The notes: generated by a model from the letters alone, not told the origin. DNA of 30,336 nt from JAHEIJ01 sp040235565 (GCA_040235565.1 JBECLA010000052.1:1-30336), one strand, 5' to 3'; counted from the first letter of the stretch, positions 6,020 to 14,217 are shown. Made by a program: numbers and translations.

Positions 6020-8406
6020 GAACGTTTGGTCTTGTTCTTGATGTGCTCGGCCAGGTAGAGCCAGGTTTCAATGACCGTGTCAGGATTGAGCGAAACGCTG
6101 TTGATACCCTGCTCCATTAACCAGAAGGCGAGATCCGGGTGATCTGAGGGCCCCTGGCCGCAGATGCCGATGTACTTGTTTTGCATGCGGCAGGCCTTGA
6201 TTGCCATGCTGAGCAGTGATTTCACCGCATCGTTGCGCTCATCAAACAAATCCGCCACCAGTCCCGAGTCCCGGTCCAGCCCCAGCGTCAACTGGGTGAG
6301 GTCGTTGGAACCAATGGAGAAGCCGTCGAAATAGCGCAGGAACTTGTCCGCCAGCAGGGCGTTGGATGGGATCTCGCACATCATGATGACTTTCAGATCA
6401 TTCACCCCGCGACGCAAATCATTTTCCTGTAACAGGTTGAGGACGGTATCGGCTTCTTCGACCGTGCGCACGAACGGAATCATGATCGCCACATTGGTCA
6501 GGCCCATTTCATCGCGCACTTTCTTGAGGGCAAAGCATTCCAGTTCGAAGCACTCTTCAAAGTCCGGCGAGATATAACGCGAGGCACCGCGGAAACCCAA
6601 CATCGGGTTTTCTTCCTGCGGTTCATAGGCTTCACCTCCCAGCAAGTTGCGATATTCGTTCGACTTGAAGTCGGACATCCGCACAATGACCGGTTTGGGC
6701 CAGAAAGCCGCAGCAATGGTGGCAATGCCCTCGGTCAGTTTTTCAATAAAAAAGCTGACCGGATCGGGATACCCTGCTATCAGATCGTCGATCTGTCGCT
6801 GGAGTTCTCTCGCTTGACGTTTGTATTGCAGCAGTGCCTTGGGATGCACACCGATAGTGCGATTGATGATGAACTCCAGGCGTGCCAGGCCAACCCCATG
6901 GTTTGGCAGAAATTGAAATTCAAAAGCCCGATCCGGCGTGCCGATGTTCATCATGATCTGAAACGGCAATTGCGGCATGGAGGAAAGGTTGACCTCGCGG
7001 ACGTTATAGTCACGCTGGCCTTCATAGATATAGCCGATTTCGCCTTCGGCGCAGGACACCGTTACCGCCTGGCCATCCTGTATTTGTTCCGTGGCATCTG
7101 CGCAGCCCACCACGGCGGGTACGCCCAGTTCACGTGCAATAATTGCCGCATGGCAGGTGCGACCACCGCGATTGGTGACGATGGCGGCCGCGCGTTTCAT
7201 GATGGGTTCCCAGTCGGGATCGGTCATGTCGGTCACCAGCACATCACCCGACTGAATATGATCCATTTCGTTGATGTTATGAATAATCTTCGCAACCCCG
7301 CTGCCAATGCGCTGGCCGATACTCCGGCCGGTGACCAGTACCGGCCCGCGTTCCTTTAACTCGTAACGTTGCAGCACATTCCCCTTGCTCCGGCTTTTTA
7401 CCGTTTCCGGTCGGGCCTGAACGATATACAGCCCACCATCAATGCCGTCCTTGGCCCATTCAATGTCCATCGGGCGCTGGTAGTGTTGTTCAATGGTCAC
7501 GGCCTGGCGTGCCAGTTCGATCACATCCTCATCACTCAGACTGAAACGTTGTTGTTCTTCGGTGGTGACCGGTTCGATGCGGGTGGAAGCGGTGTGGCCA
7601 TGGGCATCGGTAAACAGCATCTTGTTTTGTTTGCTGCCCAGGATCCGGCGCAGGATGGGAAAATTTCCCTGCGCCAGCATCGGCTTATGCACGTAATATT
7701 CATCGGGATTAACCGCGCCCTGGACGACCATTTCCCCCAGACCATAACTCGAGGTAATGAAGACCACGTCCTCGAAGCCTGATTCGGTATCCAGGGTGAA
7801 CATCACACCGCTACTGGCGTGGTTACTGCGCACCATTTTTTGAATGCCGGCAGAGAGAGCAACCTGGCTATGATCAAAATCGTGGTGTACCCGGTAGGCG
7901 ATGGCGCGGTCGTTATACAGGGAGGCAAAAACGGCATGGATGGCCGCTTGAATATTATCGAATCCCTTGATGTTCAGATAGGTTTCCTGCTGGCCCGCAA
8001 AAGAGGCGTCGGGCAGATCCTCGGCGGTGGCAGAAGAACGTACCGCAAAGGAAGTGTCATCGCCGTACATTTCGGTCAGGCTGTCATAGGCCTGTCGGAG
8101 GGCCTCAACCAGTCCGGCAGGAAAGGGGGTGGCGAGGATCCATTGGCGAATTTCCTCGCCGGCTTTTGCCAGCCCGACCACGTCGTTGATATCGAGTTTT
8201 GCCAGTCGTTGGGTAATCCGCTCACTCAGATCATCGGTAGCAAGGAATTCCCAGTAGGCATCAGCGGTGGTTGCGAAGCCGCCTGGCACATTGACACCAG
8301 CCGAAGTAAGGTTACCAATCATTTCGCCCAGCGAGGCATTTTTACCACCCACCTGGCCAAGATCCGTCATACTGATTTTATCAAGCCAGAGAATATAATC
8401 GCTCAA
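6016..8406 (-). CDS. ppsA: Phosphoenolpyruvate synthase
   Basis: Makes phosphoenolpyruvate from pyruvate and ATP, releasing AMP and phosphate, for gluconeogenesis. Three regions are visible: the N-terminal pyruvate/ATP-binding domain (VGGKNASLGEMI, FAVRSSATAEDLP), the central phosphohistidine domain with GGRTCHAAIIARELG, and the C-terminal PEP-binding barrel (IGSNDLTQLTLGLDRDSG and the cysteine in GICGQGPSD). I place the start at TTG 8406 because AAGGA lies 7 bases upstream and the 796-residue product matches the family (792 in E. coli). ATG at 8460 would add 18 residues not typical of the family and leave only 9 bases to the divergent ppsR. A frame reaching 8664 would run across ppsR and is rejected. 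The ppsR partner is adjacent and divergent. Confidence 0.95.
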   Translation of the reverse strand: MSDYILWLDKISMTDLGQVGGKNASLGEMIGNLTSAGVNVPGGFATTADAYWEFLATDDLSERITQRLAKLDINDVVGLAKAGEEIRQWILATPFPAGLVEALRQAYDSLTEMYGDDTSFAVRSSATAEDLPDASFAGQQETYLNIKGFDNIQAAIHAVFASLYNDRAIAYRVHHDFDHSQVALSAGIQKMVRSNHASSGVMFTLDTESGFEDVVFITSSYGLGEMVVQGAVNPDEYYVHKPMLAQGNFPILRRILGSKQNKMLFTDAHGHTASTRIEPVTTEEQQRFSLSDEDVIELARQAVTIEQHYQRPMDIEWAKDGIDGGLYIVQARPETVKSRSKGNVLQRYELKERGPVLVTGRSIGQRIGSGVAKIIHNINEMDHIQSGDVLVTDMTDPDWEPIMKRAAAIVTNRGGRTCHAAIIARELGVPAVVGCADATEQIQDGQAVTVSCAEGEIGYIYEGQRDYNVREVNLSSMPQLPFQIMMNIGTPDRAFEFQFLPNHGVGLARLEFIINRTIGVHPKALLQYKRQARELQRQIDDLIAGYPDPVSFFIEKLTEGIATIAAAFWPKPVIVRMSDFKSNEYRNLLGGEAYEPQEENPMLGFRGASRYISPDFEECFELECFALKKVRDEMGLTNVAIMIPFVRTVEEADTVLNLLQENDLRRGVNDLKVIMMCEIPSNALLADKFLRYFDGFSIGSNDLTQLTLGLDRDSGLVADLFDERNDAVKSLLSMAIKACRMQNKYIGICGQGPSDHPDLAFWLMEQGINSVSLNPDTVIETWLYLAEHIKNKTKRS

Positions 8407-8469
8407 GGTAGTATCCTTATTGGTATCGTTATTCTGTTTACCTGAAAGTGTAGTGACCATTACCCATCC

Positions 8470-9303
8470 ATGGCAAATACTAAACGTACTGTTTTTTTTG
8501 TGTCTGATAGCACCGGCATTACCGCCGAAACATTCGGCCATAGCCTGCTGAGCCAGTTTGAATCGATCGAGTTTGAGAATATTGTCTTGCGCTATGTTGA
8601 TGACCTGGAAAAGGCACAACATGCCTGTCGGCAAATCGAGGATGTCGCAAAGATTGAGGGACAACCTCCACTGGTTTTCAGCACCCTGGTGGATCCCAAA
8701 TTAAGACACGTCATCGCCAACAGCAGTGGGCTGTGGTTCGATATCTTTGAGGTTTTTATCGCACCATTGCAGTCGGCTTTACATGAAACACCGATGCCGA
8801 TGACCGGCCGCAGCCATGCAGTCGGGGATCTGAAACACTATTCCGCCCGGATTGAGGCGGTGAACTTCGCCATTCAGAATGATGACGGCGTGTCGACCCG
8901 CCATTACAACGAGGCGGATATTGTACTGGTGGGGGTCTCACGCACCGGCAAAACGCCGACCTGTCTGTATCTGGCCCTGCACTACGGCGTGCATGCGGCC
9001 AATTTCCCGCTGACTGAAGAAGAACTCCTCCAGACCCAGCTGCCTGTCGAACTCAAACCCTATCAAGACAAATTATTCGGCCTGACCATCAGCCCTGATC
9101 GCTTGCATCGAATCCGTACTGAACGTCGGCCCAACAGCCGCTATGCCTCAGTCGCGCAATGCCGCCTGGAACTGAATCAGGCCGAGGATCTGTTTCAGGC
9201 CAATCACATTCCGCTGATCAACACTACCACCATGTCGGTGGAAGAAATCGCCACGACAATCATGACGCGCGCCCGGCTTGGCGCCAACAGCAAACGGGCT
9301 TGA
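8470..9303 (+). CDS. ppsR: PEP synthase regulatory protein (kinase/pyrophosphorylase)
   Basis: A bifunctional DUF299 enzyme that inactivates PEP synthase by ADP-dependent phosphorylation of a threonine beside the catalytic histidine, and reactivates it by phosphate-dependent dephosphorylation. The N-terminal signature VFFVSDSTGITAETFGHSLL and the P-loop GVSRTGKTP (residues 155-163) are both intact. Length is 277 residues, normal for the family. It is divergent from ppsA, its target; the RTCHA motif that PpsR modifies is present there. No good ribosome binding site precedes the ATG. The last codons overlap the heat-shock promoter of htpG. Confidence 0.95.
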   Translation: MANTKRTVFFVSDSTGITAETFGHSLLSQFESIEFENIVLRYVDDLEKAQHACRQIEDVAKIEGQPPLVFSTLVDPKLRHVIANSSGLWFDIFEVFIAPLQSALHETPMPMTGRSHAVGDLKHYSARIEAVNFAIQNDDGVSTRHYNEADIVLVGVSRTGKTPTCLYLALHYGVHAANFPLTEEELLQTQLPVELKPYQDKLFGLTISPDRLHRIRTERRPNSRYASVAQCRLELNQAEDLFQANHIPLINTTTMSVEEIATTIMTRARLGANSKRA

Positions 9304-9327
9304 AATTTACCCCCCGGACCCCCATTT
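9299..9327 (+). promoter_or_regulatory. Sigma-32 heat-shock promoter of htpG
   Basis: CTTGAAA (9299-9305), 14 bases, then CCCCATTT (9320-9327) match the E. coli sigma-32 consensus CTTGAAA-N11-16-CCCCATNT at every defined position. The -35 box contains the ppsR stop codon (TGA, 9301-9303). Transcription should start near 9335, about 40 bases before htpG. Confidence 0.88.
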
Positions 9328-9376
9328 TAACCTCAAATTTTTTCTGATTTTTAGCTAACCCAGGAGCATCGACACC

Positions 9377-11278
9377 ATGAGCGTTGATACGCACAAGGAA
9401 ACTCTCTCTTTTCAGACGGAAGTAAAACAACTGTTGAATCTGATGATTCATTCGCTCTACTCCAACAAGGAGATTTTTTTACGCGAATTGATTTCCAATG
9501 CCTCAGACGCGAGTGACAAATTGCGGTTTGAAGCCCTGAGCGACGAGGCCTTGTACGAAGACGACAGTGATCTGGATATTTTGCTCGAGGTCGACAAGGA
9601 CGCCAGGACCATTACCATCACTGATAAAGGGATCGGCATGAGCCGCCAGGAAGTGATGGACAATATCGGTACCATTGCCCATTCGGGGACCCGTAAGTTT
9701 CTCGATTCCCTGACCGGGGATCAGGCCAAGGATGCCCATTTGATTGGCCAGTTCGGGGTGGGTTTCTATTCCGCTTTCATTGTCGCCGACAAGGTTACTC
9801 TGGAAACCCGCCGCGCTGGCCTGGCTGCAGAACACGGCGTGCGCTGGAGCTCCAGTGGTGAAGGTGAATATGAGATCGAGAATATTGAACGGCCTGCGCG
9901 CGGGACCACCATTACCTTGCAACTGCGCGAGAGCGAGGACGAGTTCCTGGAACCGTTCCGGCTACGTTCCATTGTCAGCCGTTATTCAGACCACATCTCG
10001 TTGCCCATTCTGATGCACAAGCCGGATGACAAAGGTAAACCAACCGAGGAAAAAGAAACCATAAACAAGGCCTCTGCCCTGTGGGTCAGATCCAAAGCTG
10101 AAATTACGGAGGACGAGTACAAGGAGTTCTACAAACATGTGGCACATGATTTTGATGAACCGTTGAGTTGGTTGCATAACAAGGTCGAAGGGACGCAGAC
10201 CTATACCACGCTGTTCTATCTGCCGAAACAGGCCCCCTTTGATTTGTATGAGCGTGAGCGTCGTTATGGTGTCAAGTTATACGTCAAGCGGGTCTTTATC
10301 ATGGATGATGCCGAGCAGCTGATGCCAGGCTATCTGCGTTTTGTCCGCGGGGTGGTTGATTCGGATGATTTACCTTTGAATATCTCGCGTGAAATCCTGC
10401 AACGCAACAAGCAAATCGACACCATCCGCAACGGCTCGGTGAAAAAAATTCTCGGCCATCTGGAAAGCATGGCCAAGAATGAGCCGGAAACATATACGGA
10501 ATTCTGGAATACCTTCGGGAATGTGCTGAAGGAAGGCCCGGCGGAGGACTTTGCCAATCGGGAGAAAATCGCCAAATTGCTGCGATTTGCTTCGACCCAT
10601 AATGACAACAATGCGCAAACGGTAACCTTGGATGACTATGTGACGCGCATGAAACCGGAACAGGAAAAGATCTATTACATCACCGCTGAAAGTTATGCGG
10701 CGGCGAAAAACAGTCCCCATCTCGAACTGTTCAAGAAGAAGGGTATTGAAGTCTTGTTAATGTCAGACCGGGTGGATGAATGGCTGATGTCTCATCTGAC
10801 GGAATATGATGGCAAGCCCCTGGTGTCTGTCGCCAAGGGAGAGCTGGATCTGGGCAAGCTTGAAGACAAGGAAGAGCAGGAAAAACTCAAGGATGCGGAA
10901 AAGTCCTACCAGGACCTGCTCAAACGTATGCAGGAAACGCTGGGTGACAAGGTCAAGGAGGTGCGGATTTCTCACCGCCTTACCGATTCACCTTCCTGCA
11001 TGGTGGTCGAACAACATGATATGGCCGTCAGTATGCAGAAAATTCTCAAACAGGCGGGGCACCAGTTACCGGAAATCCAGCCTGTCCTGGAGATCAACCC
11101 TGACCATCCGCTGGTAAAGCGCCTCAATGACGAGGATGACACAAAACGGTTTGAGGACTGGACCTGTCTGCTGTTTGATCAGGCCATGCTCAGCGAAGGT
11201 GGTCAACTGGATGATCCGGCAGCCTTTGTCAGCCGGATGAATGAGCTGCTGTTACTGCTCACGCTGGAAGGAAAATAG
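9377..11278 (+). CDS. htpG: Hsp90 chaperone HtpG
   Basis: ATP-dependent cytosolic chaperone of the Hsp90 family, 633 residues (624 in E. coli). The GHKL ATPase domain shows ELISNASDASDKLRFEAL, DKGIGMS, GTIAHSGTRKF and GQFGVGFYS in order. The middle domain carries NISREILQ with the catalytic arginine region, and the C-terminal dimerisation domain follows. There is no MEEVD tail, as expected for bacteria. AGGAG precedes the ATG. A perfect sigma-32 promoter lies upstream and a strong terminator downstream, so it is a single-gene heat-shock unit that may also receive read-through from ppsR. Confidence 0.98.
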   Translation: MSVDTHKETLSFQTEVKQLLNLMIHSLYSNKEIFLRELISNASDASDKLRFEALSDEALYEDDSDLDILLEVDKDARTITITDKGIGMSRQEVMDNIGTIAHSGTRKFLDSLTGDQAKDAHLIGQFGVGFYSAFIVADKVTLETRRAGLAAEHGVRWSSSGEGEYEIENIERPARGTTITLQLRESEDEFLEPFRLRSIVSRYSDHISLPILMHKPDDKGKPTEEKETINKASALWVRSKAEITEDEYKEFYKHVAHDFDEPLSWLHNKVEGTQTYTTLFYLPKQAPFDLYERERRYGVKLYVKRVFIMDDAEQLMPGYLRFVRGVVDSDDLPLNISREILQRNKQIDTIRNGSVKKILGHLESMAKNEPETYTEFWNTFGNVLKEGPAEDFANREKIAKLLRFASTHNDNNAQTVTLDDYVTRMKPEQEKIYYITAESYAAAKNSPHLELFKKKGIEVLLMSDRVDEWLMSHLTEYDGKPLVSVAKGELDLGKLEDKEEQEKLKDAEKSYQDLLKRMQETLGDKVKEVRISHRLTDSPSCMVVEQHDMAVSMQKILKQAGHQLPEIQPVLEINPDHPLVKRLNDEDDTKRFEDWTCLLFDQAMLSEGGQLDDPAAFVSRMNELLLLLTLEGK

Positions 11279-11312
11279 CACTTGTTCAATAGTCCTTGAT
11301 AAGCCAAAATAT

Positions 11313-11340
11313 AAAAGCGGCCGCTGGGCCGCTTTTTTTT
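11313..11340 (+). terminator. Rho-independent terminator of htpG
   Basis: AGCGGCC (11316-11322), loop GCTG, GGCCGCT (11327-11333), followed directly by a T run to 11340; flanking A:T pairs extend the stem. It lies about 35 bases past the htpG stop. Confidence 0.93.
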
Positions 11341-11345
11341 GGGAT

Positions 11346-11378
11346 AAAAAAAGGGGACGAGGCAGATGCCTGGTCCCC
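11346..11378 (-). terminator. Rho-independent terminator of the rhodanese operon
   Basis: Read on the minus strand, GGGGAC and GTCCCC (outer arms at 11353-11358 and 11373-11378) enclose a second GGC/GCC stem, and the hairpin is followed by seven T residues (complement of 11346-11352). It ends transcription coming from the rhodanese gene and sits back to back with the htpG terminator. A second hairpin (11401-11420, GTACGG/CCGTAC) lies between it and the gene. Confidence 0.85.
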
Positions 11379-11435
11379 GGTTTGCAGCTAACGCCACAGG
11401 GTACGGAAAGCTTACCGTACGGGGAGATCAATCAT

Positions 11436-12092
11436 TCAGGGTTTGACCGTGGTGAATCCCAGGTTGGACCAGTTCTGCATCCCACCGCGGTACCATTTGA
11501 TCTTGTCAGCCGGATAACCGAAGCGCAGCAGGGTGCGGATGTTGTTCGGTGACTGACCACACCACATACCGTTACAGAACAATACCAGGGTTTTGGCATC
11601 ACGATAGTCAAACAGGCCTTCCTGTTCTTTCACGCCAAATTGTTTGGTCATGATGTCGGCGATATCGAGCGGGTTGGCGCCTTTCTGCGGTGCCAGTTTG
11701 GTCCAGGGAATATTCACTGAACCCGGAATCGTGCCTCTCGCGACCCAGTCCGGGGTGCGGGAGTCGACCACCAGGATACTCTTGTCGCCCTTGCTCATTT
11801 TGTCGAGATAGTGGAGGACCTCGACTTCACCCAGGGTTTCCACCCCCGGGGCCAGTTGCATCGGGTTAATACAGAACGGTGGACATTTGCGCGAGGTCTT
11901 GGCGAAGTTCGGATCGACGGTGGCTTTCTGATCCTGATTCCGCATGATGGTGACTTTCTTGCCATTGTGCATGACATCGACACCAGCCAGATCAGGGGTG
12001 ATTTTTACTGCAACATCCGCCGCCAGGGCGGAACCGGTGACTATCAGCGAGGCTGACAATATCATGGACATGACGAGTGTTGGTTTTTGCAT
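11436..12092 (-). CDS. Secreted rhodanese-like sulfurtransferase
   Basis: A 218-residue protein with a signal peptide (about residues 1-24, ending SALA before AD). One rhodanese domain follows: VVDSRTPDWVARGTIPGSVNIPW, then the active loop with Cys173 in FCNGMWCGQS, then the RGGMQNW end block. A second cysteine, Cys178, sits in the same loop, and another pair, Cys70 and Cys74 in RKCPPFC, precedes the domain. The four cysteines could allow disulfide or persulfide chemistry in the periplasm. AAGGAG before the ATG supports the start. It is downstream of a small secreted protein on the same strand (54-base gap). The role is probably periplasmic sulfur transfer; substrate unknown. Confidence 0.85.
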   Translation of the reverse strand: MQKPTLVMSMILSASLIVTGSALAADVAVKITPDLAGVDVMHNGKKVTIMRNQDQKATVDPNFAKTSRKCPPFCINPMQLAPGVETLGEVEVLHYLDKMSKGDKSILVVDSRTPDWVARGTIPGSVNIPWTKLAPQKGANPLDIADIMTKQFGVKEQEGLFDYRDAKTLVLFCNGMWCGQSPNNIRTLLRFGYPADKIKWYRGGMQNWSNLGFTTVKP

Positions 12093-12146
12093 TTGTTTTT
12101 ACTCCTTAGGTGGTTGTCATGGTTATGCTTAATTTTATGGTTATGT

Positions 12147-12323
12147 TTATTCACAATCGTCTTCGGGATTTTTTTCCTCACCCTCTTTTTTACCGCCATT
12201 TTCCTTGGCGAGCAGTCCCGAAAGGCTGCTGTTATCTGACGGGCAAAAGACCGGCGCCGCATGGGCCAGGGTCACGCCCCCCAGATACAAAATCAGGCTG
12301 AGAATTACGAGATGATGTTTCAT
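12147..12323 (-). CDS. Small secreted acidic/lysine-rich protein
   Basis: A 58-residue product. ATG at 12323 is preceded by a strong GGAGGA site, which rules against a longer frame to 12380. A signal peptide (MKHHLVILSLILYLGG, then AHA) should be cleaved before APVFCPSD. The mature part of about 36 residues has a cysteine near each end (in FCPS and DDCE) and a charged KKEGEEK middle. I recognise no family. It is the first gene of a two-gene unit with the secreted rhodanese, which suggests a shared periplasmic task. The mature protein could carry an intramolecular disulfide. Confidence 0.65.
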   Translation of the reverse strand: MKHHLVILSLILYLGGVTLAHAAPVFCPSDNSSLSGLLAKENGGKKEGEEKNPEDDCE

Positions 12324-12442
12324 ATTTCCTCCGGGCAGTTGTACAGTCTGCTGCTCTCTATAAAATAGACTACAGAGCAAGCTACATGCCAGTTAGTTAC
12401 CCTATAAAAATCAGAGACTTATAATTACCGGGGGAATTCAAA

Positions 12443-12485
12443 TGACAGGAATGACATGCCAGGCTGACAGACATGTCATATGACA
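12443..12485. promoter_or_regulatory. Cluster of TGACA repeats with a 12-bp palindrome
   Basis: TGACA occurs at 12443, 12452, 12465 and 12481, and as its complement TGTCA at 12474. The last two form a perfect palindrome, TGTCATATGACA (12474-12485). The cluster lies in the 232-base gap between the small secreted protein (minus) and the DUF3301 gene (plus). It looks like a binding site array for a dimeric regulator; the regulator is unknown. No confident promoter boxes are seen in the rest of the gap. Confidence 0.4.
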
Positions 12486-12555
12486 CAGACAAATTACAGG
12501 CTGCCGGCATGCCGATGCTGGCTGGCGATGAGCTGCCACGATTTCACACCTGTCC

Positions 12556-12861
12556 ATGACCGATCTCCTTCTTGTTCTGCTGCTGGTGGCCTTGCTGGGT
12601 TTCTGGTGGGACAGTCTGGGCGCCCGGCAGGCGGCCCGTGAGGCAGGCCGCCGGGTTTGTGCCCAGCAGGGTGTGCAGTTTCTGGATGACACCGTCGCGA
12701 TCAGCCGACTGCACCTGCAGCGCAACAGTCGCGGGCGCCTGGTGTTCTACCGGCAATACCGGTTTGAATACAGTATGAGCGGGGATGAGCGTCTGCGGGG
12801 CAGTGTGGATCTGTTGGGGAAACAGGTCTTACGGGTTGAAATGGGATGGGAAGAATTCTGA
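12556..12861 (+). CDS. DUF3301 domain-containing protein
   Basis: A 101-residue protein of a gammaproteobacterial family of unknown function. An N-terminal hydrophobic segment (about residues 4-16) is followed by a WWDSLGARQAAREAGRRVC block, and the C-terminal half is predicted to be beta-rich (RLVFYRQYRFEYSM, then DLLGKQVLRVEM). It probably sits at the inner membrane with the rest cytoplasmic. It is convergent with the Rrf2 gene, with a strong hairpin between them. No biochemical role can be given. Confidence 0.75.
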   Translation: MTDLLLVLLLVALLGFWWDSLGARQAAREAGRRVCAQQGVQFLDDTVAISRLHLQRNSRGRLVFYRQYRFEYSMSGDERLRGSVDLLGKQVLRVEMGWEEF

Positions 12862-12867
12862 GTCAAT

Positions 12868-12900
12868 GACCGGCACGTGCAATGAATGCACGTGCCGGTC
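12868..12900. terminator. 14-bp perfect hairpin between convergent genes
   Basis: GACCGGCACGTGCA (12868-12881) and TGCACGTGCCGGTC (12887-12900) are exact complements around a 5-base loop. It sits between the stops of the DUF3301 and Rrf2 genes. Neither side has a T tract, so a bidirectional barrier or an mRNA 3'-end stabiliser is as likely as a classical terminator. Confidence 0.6.
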
Positions 12901-12913
12901 GCATCCTGAATGA

Positions 12914-13318
12914 TCAGGCGACCTGGTGGACGCTCTGTTGCTGGCGGCGACGCTGGTGAATGTCTTCCAGCGATACGGTATCCAGGTGGTTATAAACAAT
13001 TTGCGACAATTGGCCCCATAACTGGTGGGTTTCGTCATCCGGCGAACTGTTGGCTTTATCAGCCGGATGATCGATCGCGTCGACGATATCACCGATGGTG
13101 ATTTCACTATAGGGCTTGTTGAGCACGTAACCTCCCCCTGGCCCACGAACACTTTTAACCAGTTCGTGCTTGCGTAACTGGGCGAAGATCTGTTCGAGGT
13201 AGGAGATGGAAATGTCCTGCAGGCGGGCGAGATACGCCAGGGTGATCGGACGATTCGGGTTAATGCTCAACTCCAACATGGCCTTGGCGGCATAATCTGC
13301 ACGAGATGACAGCTTCAT
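12914..13318 (-). CDS. Rrf2 family transcriptional regulator without cluster cysteines
   Basis: A 134-residue winged-helix regulator. MKLSSRADYAAKAMLEL begins the fold, ISISYLEQIFAQLRKHELVKSVRGPGGGY is the recognition helix and wing typical of Rrf2/IscR, and a long dimerisation helix follows. IscR and NsrR hold an Fe-S cluster through three cysteines after residue 90; here that loop reads HPADKANSSPDDETH and the protein contains no cysteine at all. It therefore should not sense through a cysteine-ligated cluster. ATG at 13318 is chosen because AAGGAT lies upstream. It is divergent from the DUF6499/Lon-like operon, and the shared AT-rich gap holds an inverted repeat that may be its operator. 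Confidence 0.88.
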   Translation of the reverse strand: MKLSSRADYAAKAMLELSINPNRPITLAYLARLQDISISYLEQIFAQLRKHELVKSVRGPGGGYVLNKPYSEITIGDIVDAIDHPADKANSSPDDETHQLWGQLSQIVYNHLDTVSLEDIHQRRRQQQSVHQVA

Positions 13319-13381
13319 AGTTTTTATCCTTTGACATGACAACGATTGAGGTTATTTCTAACCCTAGGGTTTATCCCATAG

Positions 13382-13415
13382 TTTTACAATGTGTATTTTG
13401 TAAACAATTGTAAAA
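13382..13415. promoter_or_regulatory. Inverted repeat in the Rrf2/Lon-like divergent promoter region
   Basis: TTTTACAAT (13382-13390) and ATTGTAAAA (13407-13415) are perfect 9-bp inverted arms, 16 bases apart, in an AT-rich 164-base gap that contrasts with the GC-rich genes around it. On the minus strand TTTACA followed 18 bases later by TATGGG could be the Rrf2 promoter and overlaps the repeat. An autoregulatory operator is the likely reading. Confidence 0.45.
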
Positions 13416-13482
13416 TTGTGTGAAATTCTCTAAGTCATTGAAATTATGAGATAATTATTGAATATAGGAGGGGGTCGCTTCC

Positions 13483-14217
13483 ATGCCGGACTGGAAAAAT
13501 GCCGCTGACTACGGCTTTACCCGGAAGCTAACACTTGAGGAGTGGGCCTGGCAGTTTCTGCGGCGCAATCCCGATTACCAGCGTGACTGGCGCTGGTTTG
13601 CGGCGACCTGGTCGGCGCTCGAGGCCGAGTACGGGCAACCGCCGGCGCGAGATTACTTCCGTTGGCAGCAGGATCCCCGTGCTTACCGGGAAGGTCTGTC
13701 TGATGCAGGTGAGGCAACCGGGCCGTTGTTGATTGAGTGCTGGATGGGACACAAATGGGGGTTCTACAAGTTTCCGCTTGACCCGGCGATGGAACACCCA
13801 CAAGTCGGGACGCAATTGCTGTGGCGTGAGGTGGCCGTGACGCCATGCTTGATCGGTGAATCAGACAACGAGTGGCTGGGCGACGACCCGGCCAAGGTTG
13901 CCTGGGGGTTTGATCTGCGGCAGCCTCTGGGGTGGCAGTTCGAGCAAGCGCAACGCTTTCTACGCGTCTTGCAAAAGCAACGCAGTCAAAACCATAGTCT
14001 CCGCCCGGAGACACCGGCCCAACAGCAAGAGAAATGGCGTCGTTATCTGCGTTACCTGGATGCGGAAGCCGTGCAGGCGACGTGTGAGGAAATCGTAGAG
14101 ATATTGCAACTCGATGAACTGAATGGATTACCGCAGCAGGCGCATGAGATGATCCAAACCGGATATCGGCGTATCCTAATCCTGTCAATGGCAACAACTC
14201 GAACAAAAACCCTATGA
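13483..14217 (+). CDS. DUF6499-like (transcriptional regulator-like domain) protein
   Basis: A 244-residue protein. Its N-terminus (WKNAADYGF, then LTLEEWAWQFLRRNPDYQRDW, about residues 4-36) matches the short domain often seen in front of DUF2285 in proteins labelled transcriptional-regulator-like. The rest is unrecognised: WRRYLRYLDAEAVQATCEEI suggests a helical C-terminus. GGAGG precedes the ATG. Its last codons overlap the Lon-like gene in an ATGA junction, so the two are co-translated. It might act as an adaptor or regulator for the protease, which is inference from coupling. The domain name is from memory and should be checked. Confidence 0.65.
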   Translation: MPDWKNAADYGFTRKLTLEEWAWQFLRRNPDYQRDWRWFAATWSALEAEYGQPPARDYFRWQQDPRAYREGLSDAGEATGPLLIECWMGHKWGFYKFPLDPAMEHPQVGTQLLWREVAVTPCLIGESDNEWLGDDPAKVAWGFDLRQPLGWQFEQAQRFLRVLQKQRSQNHSLRPETPAQQQEKWRRYLRYLDAEAVQATCEEIVEILQLDELNGLPQQAHEMIQTGYRRILILSMATTRTKTL

